A stretch of 10,277 bases of DNA, taken from contig JASHVH010000320.1 of the NCBI GenBank assembly GCA_030039575.1, forward strand, positions 1 through 10,277, read 5' to 3'. The notes under the pieces were generated by a model that saw nothing but the letters and a program-made list of their open reading frames with translations, searched no databases and had not been told where the DNA came from. This DNA is from Acidimicrobiales bacterium (lineage in GTDB: Bacteria; Actinomycetota; Acidimicrobiia; Acidimicrobiales; Palsa-688). Numbering within the stretch: position 1 is the stretch's first letter; each line of letters opens with the position of its first letter. Of the stretch, positions 1 through 6,898 are shown piece by piece. The position numbers and the translations under genes are program-made.

Positions 1-380
1 ACGTAAAGCCTGACCTTGGCGCCCTCCGTGGCCGCCGTCACGTTGGCAAAACCGTTTATGGGAGCGCCATTTTGTTCACCCAAAAGCCTCCAGTCGGTGG
101 TCCCCGGCTTTTTGTTCTCCTCGATCACCCAGCGGGCCTCGACCCCGTCGGGCCCCTGGAAGGTGGCCGGCCCAGCGGCGGCGGCCGTGGCCTTGGCGTG
201 GGCACCGATCGTACCCCTCCCGCCGCCGGCGCCCGTCTGGGCGGCCTCCTTGGCGGTGCCGGCCTTGCTCGTGGTCGTGGTCGGCGCGGCGGAACCGCCG
301 CCGGAGCCCCCACAGCCGGCCATAGCCAGGACCGAGGCGAGCACTGCAGCGGCGGCGCCCTTGTGAGCGCGCCTCAGCAC
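1..380 (-). CDS. Secreted lipoprotein, N,N-dimethylformamidase large-subunit-like (partial, 3' end outside window)
   Basis: I read this directly on the minus strand from a GTG at 380. A good ribosome binding site (GAGAGG, 4 nt before the GTG) supports the start. The first 23 residues form a lipoprotein signal: a basic start (LRRAHKG), an Ala/Leu-rich core, and the lipobox MAGC with the acylated Cys at residue 23. A low-complexity Gly/Ala/Thr linker follows to about residue 75. Then comes a segment with WVIEENKKPGTTDWRL and INGFANVTAATEGAKVRLYV. This resembles, from memory, the PGTxDW...IxGYAxxTSVxxGxxVxLxV start of actinobacterial proteins annotated as N,N-dimethylformamidase beta subunit-like. 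The catalytic region lies beyond the window, so activity is unknown. It is probably anchored on the outer face of the membrane. The GTG overlaps the stop of the MOSC remnant (GTGCTGA), so it once sat in, or still shares, that transcript. The lipoprotein call is strong; the family call is moderate. Confidence 0.75.
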   Translation of the reverse strand, partial: MLRRAHKGAAAAVLASVLAMAGCGGSGGGSAAPTTTTSKAGTAKEAAQTGAGGGRGTIGAHAKATAAAAGPATFQGPDGVEARWVIEENKKPGTTDWRLLGEQNGAPINGFANVTAATEGAKVRLY

Positions 381-771
381 AGTTCCTCTCTTATTTGGTG
401 CTCTCTTGTGTGGCGTTGCATATCTTTCTGCAGGTCGTCGCCGGCGACCAGGAGGCCCGTCAACAGGTCCGGCTTAAAAGTGAGCGCGAAGAGGGTCATG
501 GAGATGCTTACCCCGTGCGCCGGCCGGTGTACCACCAGGACCCGGTCGCCCGCACAGACGGTCCCCGGGTGGAGGACGCGCAGGTAGGCGCCGGACCGGC
601 CTGACTCGGTGAACCGGCGCGCCCAGCGCCGCACGCGCATGTGGGCCATAAACGTTGCCCGTCCACCGGCCGCTTACCAAACGCAGTCACGCCGCCCTTG
701 GCCGGGTCGGGGACGAGCCGGCCTACGTTGACGGACTGCACCCGTGCGGCTGGCGCTAGGTGAGGGGCCAC
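374..771 (-). pseudogene. MOSC-domain protein, decayed (central deletion plus frame change)
   Basis: Two pieces of one MOSC protein lie in different frames. The N-terminal piece starts at a GTG at 771, 18 bp after the kinase stop, and reads VQSVNVGRLVPDP...FGKRPVDG (to about 658), matching the family start 'SVNVGRP...GIxKxPVDG'. The C-terminal piece, from about 655 to the TGA at 374, reads ATFMAHMRVRRWARRFTESG, then RSGAYLRVLHPGTVCAGDRV and VHRPAHGVS, matching the family end. Typical relatives have roughly 200-220 residues; here about 130 remain. The missing part (about 80-100 residues by comparison from memory) would hold the G-D-x2-x-H-G-G-like core and the conserved Cys just before 'xTFxxH'. 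The frame also changes at the joint. MOSC proteins carry sulfur or molybdenum-cofactor-related chemistry, and without the Cys the product should be inactive. The C-terminal piece has a possible ATG at 649 and could still be translated as a 91-residue fragment, coupled to the lipoprotein gene. Confidence 0.82.
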
Positions 772-789
772 TGGCTATAGTTTGTCGCC

Positions 790-2388
790 TCAATCCGGCT
801 GGATAGTGGCAATCGGGAGGAGCTTCCCGTAACACTCGGCCCATCGCTGCCGCGCCTGAGCCAGCACGGCCACATCGGCGGCCGCCGGTTCCACCACCTC
901 CCCTTCGATGGTGCCGGCGCCCAGGTCCACTCCGAGGGCGGCGGCCACGGCTCCCATGGCCGTGGTCTCGGGGACGATGGGGCACAGCACCCGCCGCCCG
1001 AGCGTGGCCGCCAGCCGGCCCTTCCACCACGGAGAGCCTTCTATGGCCCCGCCGTTCACGACTACCTCTAACCGCGCTTCTCGCCACTGGTCGAGACCGG
1101 CCTCGAGGTCCGCCAAGCCGCCGGCCAGCTGGAAGCAAACGGCCTCGACGGCGGCGGAGACGATGTGGCCGCCGTTGTGGCGCAACCCCAGACCGACGAC
1201 GGCGCCTCTCCCGGCCGGGACCAGCGGCGCCGGCGGACGGGTACCGGCGTGCCAGGGAAGGACGAGGACGCCGTCGCTCCCGGCCGGGGCGGGGACGGGA
1301 ACGTCGAACCGCACCGTCCCTGTCGCCCCCCCGACGCCGGGAGCCCTCTCCGCTTCGTAGGCCGCCTGGCGGCCGCTTTCTGGCCGCCCGGCCGCCTCCC
1401 TGCTCCCCGTACCCTCGATGCTGGAGCCTTCCCACAACGCCAGGGCCCAGGCGTACAGTTGACCGCCGCTGCTGTAGGCGGCGCCGGTCACGGTCTGCTC
1501 GTAGTCGACGCAGTAGCGCCAGAGCCCCGCCGGAAGTCCCGGGTGGCCGGGGCCCCGGTCGGGGCGCACCACCCTGACTGCGGCCGACGTGCCTATGGTC
1601 ATGGCGGCCCGGCTGGGCCGGTCGCAACCGACCCCGAGGTTGGCTGCGGCCCCATCGCCCATGGCCGGGTGCCAACGGGCGTCGGCGAGGCCCGGCCAGC
1701 GCTGGCACCAGGCCCCGGCCAAATGTCCCTCCCAGTCCGCTGGCGCCAGTGGCGGGAGCTCCGAGGGCCTTACGCCGGCCAGGTCGAGCGCCTCTTCGTC
1801 CCAGCGGCGTTCGAACGTGGAGAGCAGCCCGGTGCCCGACGCCATCGAGACTGACATCGAAGGGTCGGCCAGGAGTTCGAGGCCGACGTACTCCGGGAGC
1901 CCGACGAACCGGGCCGCCGGGGCACGGCCGTCCCCACCGCGCCGGCCTGCTCGCAACCAGGGCACTCGCCAGGTCCAGTACATGGGGGCGAAGGCACAGC
2001 CGGTGCGCTGGCGGAGGGCTTCGAGGGCCTCGGGTGTGCAGGCCGGACGCGGACGTCGTGGGCGGGTATCGGCCCACGAGATGACGTCCGTTGCCGGTCG
2101 TCCCGCCGCGTCGAGCACCAGGACGGAGTGCCATTGAGATCCGACGGCGACGTCGCTGACGCCCTCCAGGGCGCCGGCGGCATGCAGCTCGTCCACACAG
2201 GCCACCAGGTCGGCGAAATAACCGGCGGCGTCGAACGTCGCCTGGCCGGGTTGTTCGAGGACGAGCCGGCGGGGCCGCCGGGCCAGCGCCCCGGGAACGG
2301 CGGAGAGGCGACCGGGGTCGCTGGTCTCGAACACTATGGCCCTAACTGACGAAGACCCGAGGTCGAGACCTAGAGCTCGCGTCGTCAT
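790..2388 (-). CDS. FGGY-family carbohydrate kinase, gluconokinase-like
   Basis: This 532-residue protein is predicted to phosphorylate a sugar or sugar acid with ATP in the cytoplasm. From the ATG at 2388, the first FGGY domain opens with GLDLGSSSVRA (residues 7-17), the actin-fold phosphate loop. SQWHSVLVLD (84-93) and ISWADTR (103-109) follow, a pattern I associate with gluconokinase-like members. The second domain starts at GDGAAANLG (244-252), whose Asp245 is the likely catalytic base, followed by TIGTSAAVR (264-272). VVNGGAIEGSPWW (443-455) and AMGAVAAALG (478-487) complete the ATP-binding half. Length fits the family (about 490-530). The frame is open to an ATG at 2472, but those 28 extra residues look nothing like a kinase start; neither ATG has a well-spaced ribosome site (AGGA sits only 2 nt before 2472). 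The gene diverges from the ABC transporter operon. Gluconate is the best guess for substrate; xylulose, ribulose or another polyol are alternatives. Confidence 0.88.
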   Translation of the reverse strand: MTTRALGLDLGSSSVRAIVFETSDPGRLSAVPGALARRPRRLVLEQPGQATFDAAGYFADLVACVDELHAAGALEGVSDVAVGSQWHSVLVLDAAGRPATDVISWADTRPRRPRPACTPEALEALRQRTGCAFAPMYWTWRVPWLRAGRRGGDGRAPAARFVGLPEYVGLELLADPSMSVSMASGTGLLSTFERRWDEEALDLAGVRPSELPPLAPADWEGHLAGAWCQRWPGLADARWHPAMGDGAAANLGVGCDRPSRAAMTIGTSAAVRVVRPDRGPGHPGLPAGLWRYCVDYEQTVTGAAYSSGGQLYAWALALWEGSSIEGTGSREAAGRPESGRQAAYEAERAPGVGGATGTVRFDVPVPAPAGSDGVLVLPWHAGTRPPAPLVPAGRGAVVGLGLRHNGGHIVSAAVEAVCFQLAGGLADLEAGLDQWREARLEVVVNGGAIEGSPWWKGRLAATLGRRVLCPIVPETTAMGAVAAALGVDLGAGTIEGEVVEPAAADVAVLAQARQRWAECYGKLLPIATIQPD

Positions 2389-2520
2389 CTTGGCCAAGCT
2401 AGAGCGGCACGCGGGGCGCCGCCACCGCCCACCGGGGCGGGTAGTGATGGCGTGGCCCGCCGGCTTTATCATTTCCTACGCGCAATTAGCTAACGGCGGG
2501 GCACTGTCTGCTCCTGTCAT

Positions 2521-2549
2521 TTGACGGGTGAAGAGAGCGCGTATAGCAT
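2521..2549 (+). promoter_or_regulatory. Putative sigma-70-type promoter of the ABC transporter operon
   Basis: TTGACG (2521-2526) is followed, after exactly 17 bp, by TAGCAT (2544-2549). This fits actinobacterial housekeeping consensus (TTGACN-17-TANNNT) well. Initiation would fall near 2556, giving a leader of about 120 nt before the binding-protein gene. It is called from sequence only; the TAAATT boxes downstream could be alternative -10 elements with poor -35 partners. Confidence 0.5.
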
Positions 2550-2615
2550 GTTCCCGGAGTAAATTGTTGGCGGGCTCGCAAGGAATTTAGTAGGTTTTGG
2601 GCCGGTAAATTAAGG

Positions 2616-2653
2616 CTGCTGTTACCTTCTAGCCTGGCATTGGTAACCGGCAG
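2616..2653 (+). promoter_or_regulatory. Stem-loop / inverted repeat in the transporter operon leader
   Basis: CTGC-T-GTTACC (2616-2626) pairs with GGTAAC-CG-GCAG (2642-2653) around a 15-nt loop. The inner six base pairs are perfect and four more pair outside a small internal loop. It ends about 20-28 nt before the two candidate start codons (2673, 2682). There is no T-run, so it is not an ordinary terminator. It may be an operator for a dimeric regulator or a leader RNA structure; which one cannot be told from sequence. Confidence 0.4.
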
Positions 2654-2681
2654 TTAAATTGCGGCTCTTACTGTGCCTGCC

Positions 2682-3755
2682 ATGCTTAGAAACCCAAAGA
2701 ATGCTGTTTCGCGGGGCAAAACCCGTCCCGCGCTTACCGGATTGGCCAGCGTCGCCCTTGTGTCGACGGCACTGACCCTTACCACTGGCACCGGCATCGC
2801 CACGGCCGCCACCTCAGTCACCCCCCTCGTGGTGTACTCCGCCCAGGGCTACGACTCGACCGAAACAACGGCGTTCCAGAAGGCCACGGGCATCCCAGTC
2901 GAACTCGACGACGACAGCACCGGGCCGTTGCTGACCAAGATCGAGGCTGAAAAGAACAACCCTAAGTGGGGCGTCCTTTGGGTCGACGGCGCCACGGCGT
3001 TCGCGTCCCTCGACCAGCAGGGCCTTCTCATGAAGGGTTGGGAACCGACGGTCAGCTGGAACGCTCTGGGCAAGGAAGCCGTGCCGCCCGACAAGAGCTA
3101 CGTGCCGACGGGCTTCACCATGGCGGGCACGCTCGTGTACGACGACAAGACGGTGACCGACCCGCCCACGACGTGGCAAGACCTTCTCGCTACCAAGTGG
3201 AACGGTGACATCGGCATGAACGACCCGGCCGTGTCCGGGCCGACGTACCCCTTCGTAGCCGGCATGATGAACTACCTCGGGGGCGTGAACCAGGGCGAGA
3301 AGTTCTACACGGGCCTCGAGAACAACGGGCTCCACGTTTACCTGACCAACGGGGACACGCTGGCCGCCCTGGAAGCCGGCATCATCAAGCTGGCACTGAT
3401 CCAGAGCTCGGCGGGAATAGGGGCCGGCATCAAAGACCCAGATATCAAGGTCAAGTTCCTGCCGCCCGTCACGGCTCTGCCGAGCGCCCTCGGGATCGAC
3501 TCCAAGGCGCCCAAGGCCGAACAGCTCGAAGCCGAAAAGTTCATAGAGTTCGTGCTGTCAACGCAGGGCCAGCAGCTCATGCAGTCGGGCGACCCGACCG
3601 GTGACTCGCTATATTGGCCGGTTTTGACGGGCGTCACGCCGCTCAAGGCGCTGCCGGCGTTGTCCAGCATCAAAGTGCAGACGATCAACCCCTACACCTG
3701 GGGTTCACGTGAGGACACCATAAACACCTGGTTCACCGACAACATCGTCGAGTAG
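2682..3755 (+). CDS. ABC transporter extracellular solute-binding protein (Fe3+/aminoethylphosphonate/sugar-phosphate-type family)
   Basis: This is the exported substrate receptor of the importer. From the ATG at 2682 it has 357 residues; a GTG at 2673 would add three. Neither start has a Shine-Dalgarno. A signal peptide is clear: basic n-region (RNPKNAVSRGKTR), hydrophobic core around residues 20-40, and likely cleavage after GIATA. There is no lipobox, so it is secreted or held by the permease. The mature part starts with PLVVYSAQGYDSTETTAFQ, then FQKATGIPVEL, a typical opening of the COG1840-like type 2 binding proteins. WPVLTGVTP and the FIEFVLSTQGQQLMQSGDP segment match the family C-terminal lobe. 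In FbpA-type ferric binders a His near 'VYNGQH' and a Tyr-Tyr pair hold iron. Here, by eye, these places read YSAQG (G56) and LIQSSAG (S242-S243). The substrate may therefore be an anionic compound rather than Fe(III). The permease gene starts 7 nt downstream. Confidence 0.88.
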   Translation: MLRNPKNAVSRGKTRPALTGLASVALVSTALTLTTGTGIATAATSVTPLVVYSAQGYDSTETTAFQKATGIPVELDDDSTGPLLTKIEAEKNNPKWGVLWVDGATAFASLDQQGLLMKGWEPTVSWNALGKEAVPPDKSYVPTGFTMAGTLVYDDKTVTDPPTTWQDLLATKWNGDIGMNDPAVSGPTYPFVAGMMNYLGGVNQGEKFYTGLENNGLHVYLTNGDTLAALEAGIIKLALIQSSAGIGAGIKDPDIKVKFLPPVTALPSALGIDSKAPKAEQLEAEKFIEFVLSTQGQQLMQSGDPTGDSLYWPVLTGVTPLKALPALSSIKVQTINPYTWGSREDTINTWFTDNIVE

Positions 3756-3762
3756 GAGCTAG

Positions 3763-5649
3763 ATGTCGCAGGGGATCCCCCTCGCGCTAGAGGAACCGGA
3801 AGGGGCCAGCCCTCAGGGGGCTGGCCCCGACCTTGCCGCCCAGGTAGGCCTCCCGGTCACCGGGAAGAGACGGGGGGCAAAAGCCTTCGGGGCCAGGGCG
3901 GCCGACACCCTAAGCCGTTACGGCGGTGCGTGGGTCGTCTGGCTGATCCTGTGCATCTTGGTGGCCGTCCCTGTGGGCGCGTTCTTGCTGCAGGCCATCT
4001 CGCCCCGCATGTTCGGCCAGGGCAGCTCGTGGTTCACCCTCTCGGCTTTCAGCCAGGCGTTCCAGGCCAACGCGTTCAAAGCCCTGCTGAACTCCATCTG
4101 GGTGAGTGTTGCCGTTTGCGCATTGGACCTCTTGATCGGCGGTGGGCTGGCGTGGATGGTGCAGCGGACCAATGTCGGAGGCCGGCGCATTTGGCCCGGT
4201 TTCATGTGGGCGCTGCTGCTCGCCCCGACGTACTTGATGGCCCAAGGGTGGACGTACCTACTCGAACCGAAGGGCGTGTTCGCCCAAATGGGCATCAACG
4301 CTTCGGCTGTTTACCACGTGTTCTTCGGGCCGGCCGGGGTGGTGTTCGTGCTCGCCCTCGCCAATGCCCCTTTCGCCTACCTCACGATCTCCGCCGCCCT
4401 CGGTGGCCTCGGCAGCCAGTACGAAGAAGCGGTGCGGGTTCATGGCGGGGGCAGGATCGCTACAGCCAGAGTGATCGTGCCGGTGCTCGCCCCGGCCGTG
4501 CTGGCGTCGATTGCGCTCGTTTTCGCCGAGACTATGAGCGACTACGGGGTCTCTTCCACGTTGGCGTTCCAGTCCCATTTCCAGATGGCCACGTACGGGA
4601 TCTACGAGGCCGTCACCGACCTCCCCACTCAGTTCGGGGTGGCGGGCGTGCTCAGCATCCTGCTGCTCGCATCGGCGGCCATCCCGCTGGCGCTCCAGTC
4701 CCGGGTAACGAGAGGGCGCTCTTACGCCATCCTCTCCGGGCGCACCCGGCCGGCCAACCGGCACCTCCTCAGGCGGCCGGCCAAATGGGCCATGACCAGC
4801 GTCGTGGCCGGTTTCTTCCTCCTCGCTCTCGGGGCTCCCGCCCTTGGGGCGTTTTACGGTTCGTTCGTGAGCAACCTCGGGGTAGAGATAGGCGCCCACG
4901 ACCTGACGTTGAACGCTTACAGGGAGGTCCTGTCCGGCTCCACCCAGTACGGTCACGTCCAGGTGGAAGGGGCGAGCGCCCTGGCCGCCCCGCTACTGCT
5001 CTCGCTGGAACTGGCGGCGATAACCGCCACCGTGACAGCCGTCCTCGGCCTGGCGGTGGCCCGTTTGCTGGCCCACCGACGGCCCGGGCGGTTCACCAAG
5101 GCCGGGGACCTGCTCCTGCTGGGCTCGATCGCCCTCCCGGGGATAGTCCTCGGGGCCGGCTATATATTCGCCTTCAACCTGCCCATTGCCAGCCGGTTCG
5201 GGGTCGACCTGTACGAGACGTTGCCGCTGCTCGTCATGGGCTACCTGGCGACGAGCGTGCCGACGCAGTCGCGCATCATGATGGGCCAGGTCGCCCAGGT
5301 GCACACTTCGCTGCTCGAGGCGGCCAGGGTGCACGGGGCCCGGGCGATCTCGGCTTGGCGGTCCGCCTACGTACCCGTTGTTTCGCGCGTGCTCGTGCTG
5401 GCCTGGCTCGTCACCTTCACGAAGACCTTCTTCGAACTGCCGATCTCGCAGCTGCTGTACCCGCCGGGCCAGGAACCGATCTCGGTGGCCATTAATTCGT
5501 GGGTGAGCAACTACCACTACGACATCGGGACGGCCATGACGGTCCTCGCCCTCTTACTGGTGTTCGCAGTCATCGCCGTCGTCTCGGGCGGCTTCCGCCT
5601 GCTGGCCCCCCGCGGCTGGCAGCGGGTGGGGTGGCGGAACGTTGGCTGA
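3763..5649 (+). CDS. ABC transporter permease, fused two-domain (FbpB/ThiP/PhnU-like)
   Basis: This 628-residue inner-membrane protein forms the translocation channel. It contains two binding-protein-dependent permease domains in one chain. The first has helices from about residue 55 to 315, with the ATPase-contact (EAA) loop EAVRVHGGGRIATARVIVP (222-240). The second covers about 340-612, with EAARVHGARAISAWRSAYVP (519-538). Around 12 membrane segments can be seen. A fused permease is typical of the ferric, thiamine and aminoethylphosphonate importer group. The start is well supported: AGGAG lies 5 nt before the ATG. The first 50 residues are a hydrophilic, Gly/Pro-rich tail longer than I would expect, and the DNA encoding residues 14-22 forms a perfect 11-bp hairpin. 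The stop codon overlaps the start of the ATPase gene. Confidence 0.93.
   Translation: MSQGIPLALEEPEGASPQGAGPDLAAQVGLPVTGKRRGAKAFGARAADTLSRYGGAWVVWLILCILVAVPVGAFLLQAISPRMFGQGSSWFTLSAFSQAFQANAFKALLNSIWVSVAVCALDLLIGGGLAWMVQRTNVGGRRIWPGFMWALLLAPTYLMAQGWTYLLEPKGVFAQMGINASAVYHVFFGPAGVVFVLALANAPFAYLTISAALGGLGSQYEEAVRVHGGGRIATARVIVPVLAPAVLASIALVFAETMSDYGVSSTLAFQSHFQMATYGIYEAVTDLPTQFGVAGVLSILLLASAAIPLALQSRVTRGRSYAILSGRTRPANRHLLRRPAKWAMTSVVAGFFLLALGAPALGAFYGSFVSNLGVEIGAHDLTLNAYREVLSGSTQYGHVQVEGASALAAPLLLSLELAAITATVTAVLGLAVARLLAHRRPGRFTKAGDLLLLGSIALPGIVLGAGYIFAFNLPIASRFGVDLYETLPLLVMGYLATSVPTQSRIMMGQVAQVHTSLLEAARVHGARAISAWRSAYVPVVSRVLVLAWLVTFTKTFFELPISQLLYPPGQEPISVAINSWVSNYHYDIGTAMTVLALLLVFAVIAVVSGGFRLLAPRGWQRVGWRNVG
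3802..3828 (+). repeat. Perfect 11-bp hairpin inside the 5' end of the permease gene
   Basis: GGGGCCAGCCC (3802-3812) and GGGCTGGCCCC (3818-3828) are exact reverse complements around a 5-nt loop (tcagg). It lies 47 nt after the binding-protein stop and 40 nt into the permease gene. No T-run follows, so it is not a standard intrinsic terminator. It codes for part of the hydrophilic N-terminal tail (GASPQGAGP), which is probably free to vary. A 3' mRNA stabiliser for the binding-protein message, or a brake on permease translation, are the likeliest roles. Confidence 0.6.
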
Positions 5650-6898
5650 CCCGCTGAGCGGCCCCGGCCGCCTCAGCTCCAACGGTGGTGCCCCCGGCGC
5701 TGGGGAAAGCGTTGACGTGGTCGGAGTGACCAAGTCCTTCGGGGCCAAGGCGGCCCTCTCGGACGTGCACCTCCATATAGGACCAGGTACGTTCCTGGTA
5801 CTGCTGGGGCCTTCGGGGTCCGGCAAGACCACCCTCCTGCGCTGTACGGCGGGGATCGAGCGCCTGAGCGGGGGCTCGATATCCATCGGTAACCGGGTGG
5901 TGGCAGACCGGGGCGTCCACCTGCCGCCCGAGCGCCGGCGCCTAGCCATGGTCTTCCAGGACTACGCCCTGTGGCCACATATGACGGCGCTGCGCAATGT
6001 CGAGTTCCCGCTGCGCCAGATGCACCAGGGCCGGGGCGAGGCGCGGAAACAGGCAGCCTCGATGCTCGAACGCGTGGGCCTCAGCCACTTGGCCGAGCGT
6101 TACCCGAACGAGCTGTCCGGGGGCGAGCAGCAGCGCGTCGCCCTGGCCAGGGCGCTCGTGGGCGGGGTCGGGCTACTACTGTTCGACGAGCCGCTTTCCA
6201 ACCTCGACGCCGACCTCCGAGAACAGCTCCGGTTCCAGATATCGACCCTGTCGCGCGAAAACGGGGCTACCGCGGTTTACATCACCCACGACCAGGCCGA
6301 GGCCTTCGCCTTGGCCGACCAGGTGGGGGTCTTGCGCGACGGCCGGCTGGTCCAGCTGGGCACGCCCGAAGAGCTGTACTTGAGGCCGGCCAGCCCGTTC
6401 GTCGCCCGCTTCACGGGTATCGCGGCCGACGTCCCCGTCGAGCTGGCCGGACCGCCCGGACCGCTGCCTATTGGAGAGGCGCGGGAGGTAGAGGGGGAGC
6501 TGGTCTCGGTGAAATTGCCCGGCCAGGGCGCGGCTGGCAGTGTCACCGCCAACCTGCCCCGCAGGCTCACAGGCAACGGCCCGCTAAGGCTGTTCGTGCG
6601 GCCCTCGGCCGTCCACATTGTGGCGCCGGAGCAGGCACAGTTCTTTGCCCACGTGCGGGATGTGGCGTTCGCCGGCCGGGGTTACGAGCACGCCCTGGCC
6701 GGCGACGAGTCGCTGCTTTTGACCCGGGTGTTCTCGGAGAAACGCTGGGAGAGGGGTACTGCGGTCGGCGTGAGGCTGAGCCCCGAGGGTTGCATGGTGC
6801 TCGGGACGGAGGAGCCGGCCGTCGACGCCTCAGGGGCCTCAGGTAACCTGGGCGGCCTGGGTGGGGCCCTGACCGAGGAGGAACATGCACACCAGTAG
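5642..6898 (+). CDS. ABC transporter ATP-binding protein (FbpC/PotA-like)
   Basis: This 418-residue cytoplasmic ATPase powers the importer. Motifs in order are Walker A GPSGSGKT (56-63), Q-loop FQDYALWPHM (Q106), signature LSGGEQQR (158-165), Walker B LLLFDEP (178-184) and switch His in ITHDQAEA (H216). The C-terminal 160 residues look like a TOBE-type regulatory region, with GPLRLFVRPSAVHIV (313-327) resembling the family 'xxxVRPExIxL'. The whole is longer than the usual 350-370 residues because of about 24 extra N-terminal residues and a Gly/Ala/Glu-rich tail. The start is a TTG at 5642, overlapping the permease stop by 8 nt; no ATG or GTG fits before the ATPase fold begins at about residue 25. 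Translation is probably coupled to the permease. Its end overlaps the next gene by 14 nt. Confidence 0.93.
   Translation: MADPLSGPGRLSSNGGAPGAGESVDVVGVTKSFGAKAALSDVHLHIGPGTFLVLLGPSGSGKTTLLRCTAGIERLSGGSISIGNRVVADRGVHLPPERRRLAMVFQDYALWPHMTALRNVEFPLRQMHQGRGEARKQAASMLERVGLSHLAERYPNELSGGEQQRVALARALVGGVGLLLFDEPLSNLDADLREQLRFQISTLSRENGATAVYITHDQAEAFALADQVGVLRDGRLVQLGTPEELYLRPASPFVARFTGIAADVPVELAGPPGPLPIGEAREVEGELVSVKLPGQGAAGSVTANLPRRLTGNGPLRLFVRPSAVHIVAPEQAQFFAHVRDVAFAGRGYEHALAGDESLLLTRVFSEKRWERGTAVGVRLSPEGCMVLGTEEPAVDASGASGNLGGLGGALTEEEHAHQ

Larger units (their letters stand above)
2389..2672. promoter_or_regulatory. Divergent intergenic region between the kinase and ABC transporter operon
   Basis: These 284 bp hold no convincing gene and are much richer in A/T than the flanks, as expected for a two-way control region. 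Visible elements are a plus-strand sigma-70-like promoter (2521-2549), the palindrome TTAGCTAA (2486-2493), three direct TAAATT hexamers (2560-2565, 2606-2611, 2655-2660) plus one inverted copy (2584-2589), and a stem-loop (2616-2653). Each TAAATT also fits a TANNNT -10 box, so some may be alternative start points; the inverted copy could serve the kinase on the minus strand. I saw no clear DtxR/IdeR-type iron box and no recognisable riboswitch. Confidence 0.7.

Noticed and set aside
16..366. Plus-strand open frame opposite the lipoprotein start
   Set aside because: Composition is Ala/Pro repeats. The minus strand has a ribosome site, a lipobox and a recognisable downstream segment.
674..2134. 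486-codon open frame on the minus strand overlapping the kinase
   Set aside because: It lies in another frame of the kinase gene and is almost pure Arg/Gly/Pro/Ala, a GC-bias artefact. The kinase frame has all the family motifs.
2473..2672. DtxR/IdeR or Fur-type iron box upstream of the transporter
   Set aside because: I looked for TTAGGTTAGxCTAACCTAA-like and Fur-like symmetry and found only partial, unconvincing matches.
2556..2672. Riboswitch (TPP or other) in the transporter leader
   Set aside because: The leader has a hairpin but none of the conserved TPP-riboswitch segments, and no other class I can recognise.
3930..5495. 521-codon open frame on the plus strand inside the permease gene
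   Set aside because: It is Arg/Pro/Gly-rich with no membrane helices, while the permease frame carries two clear permease domains. It is a shadow of high GC3.
6840..6850. Odd palindrome CAGGTAACCTG near the end of the ATPase gene
   Set aside because: It is short (5-bp arms), inside a coding region with repeated CCTCAGG, and easily due to chance in GC-rich sequence.
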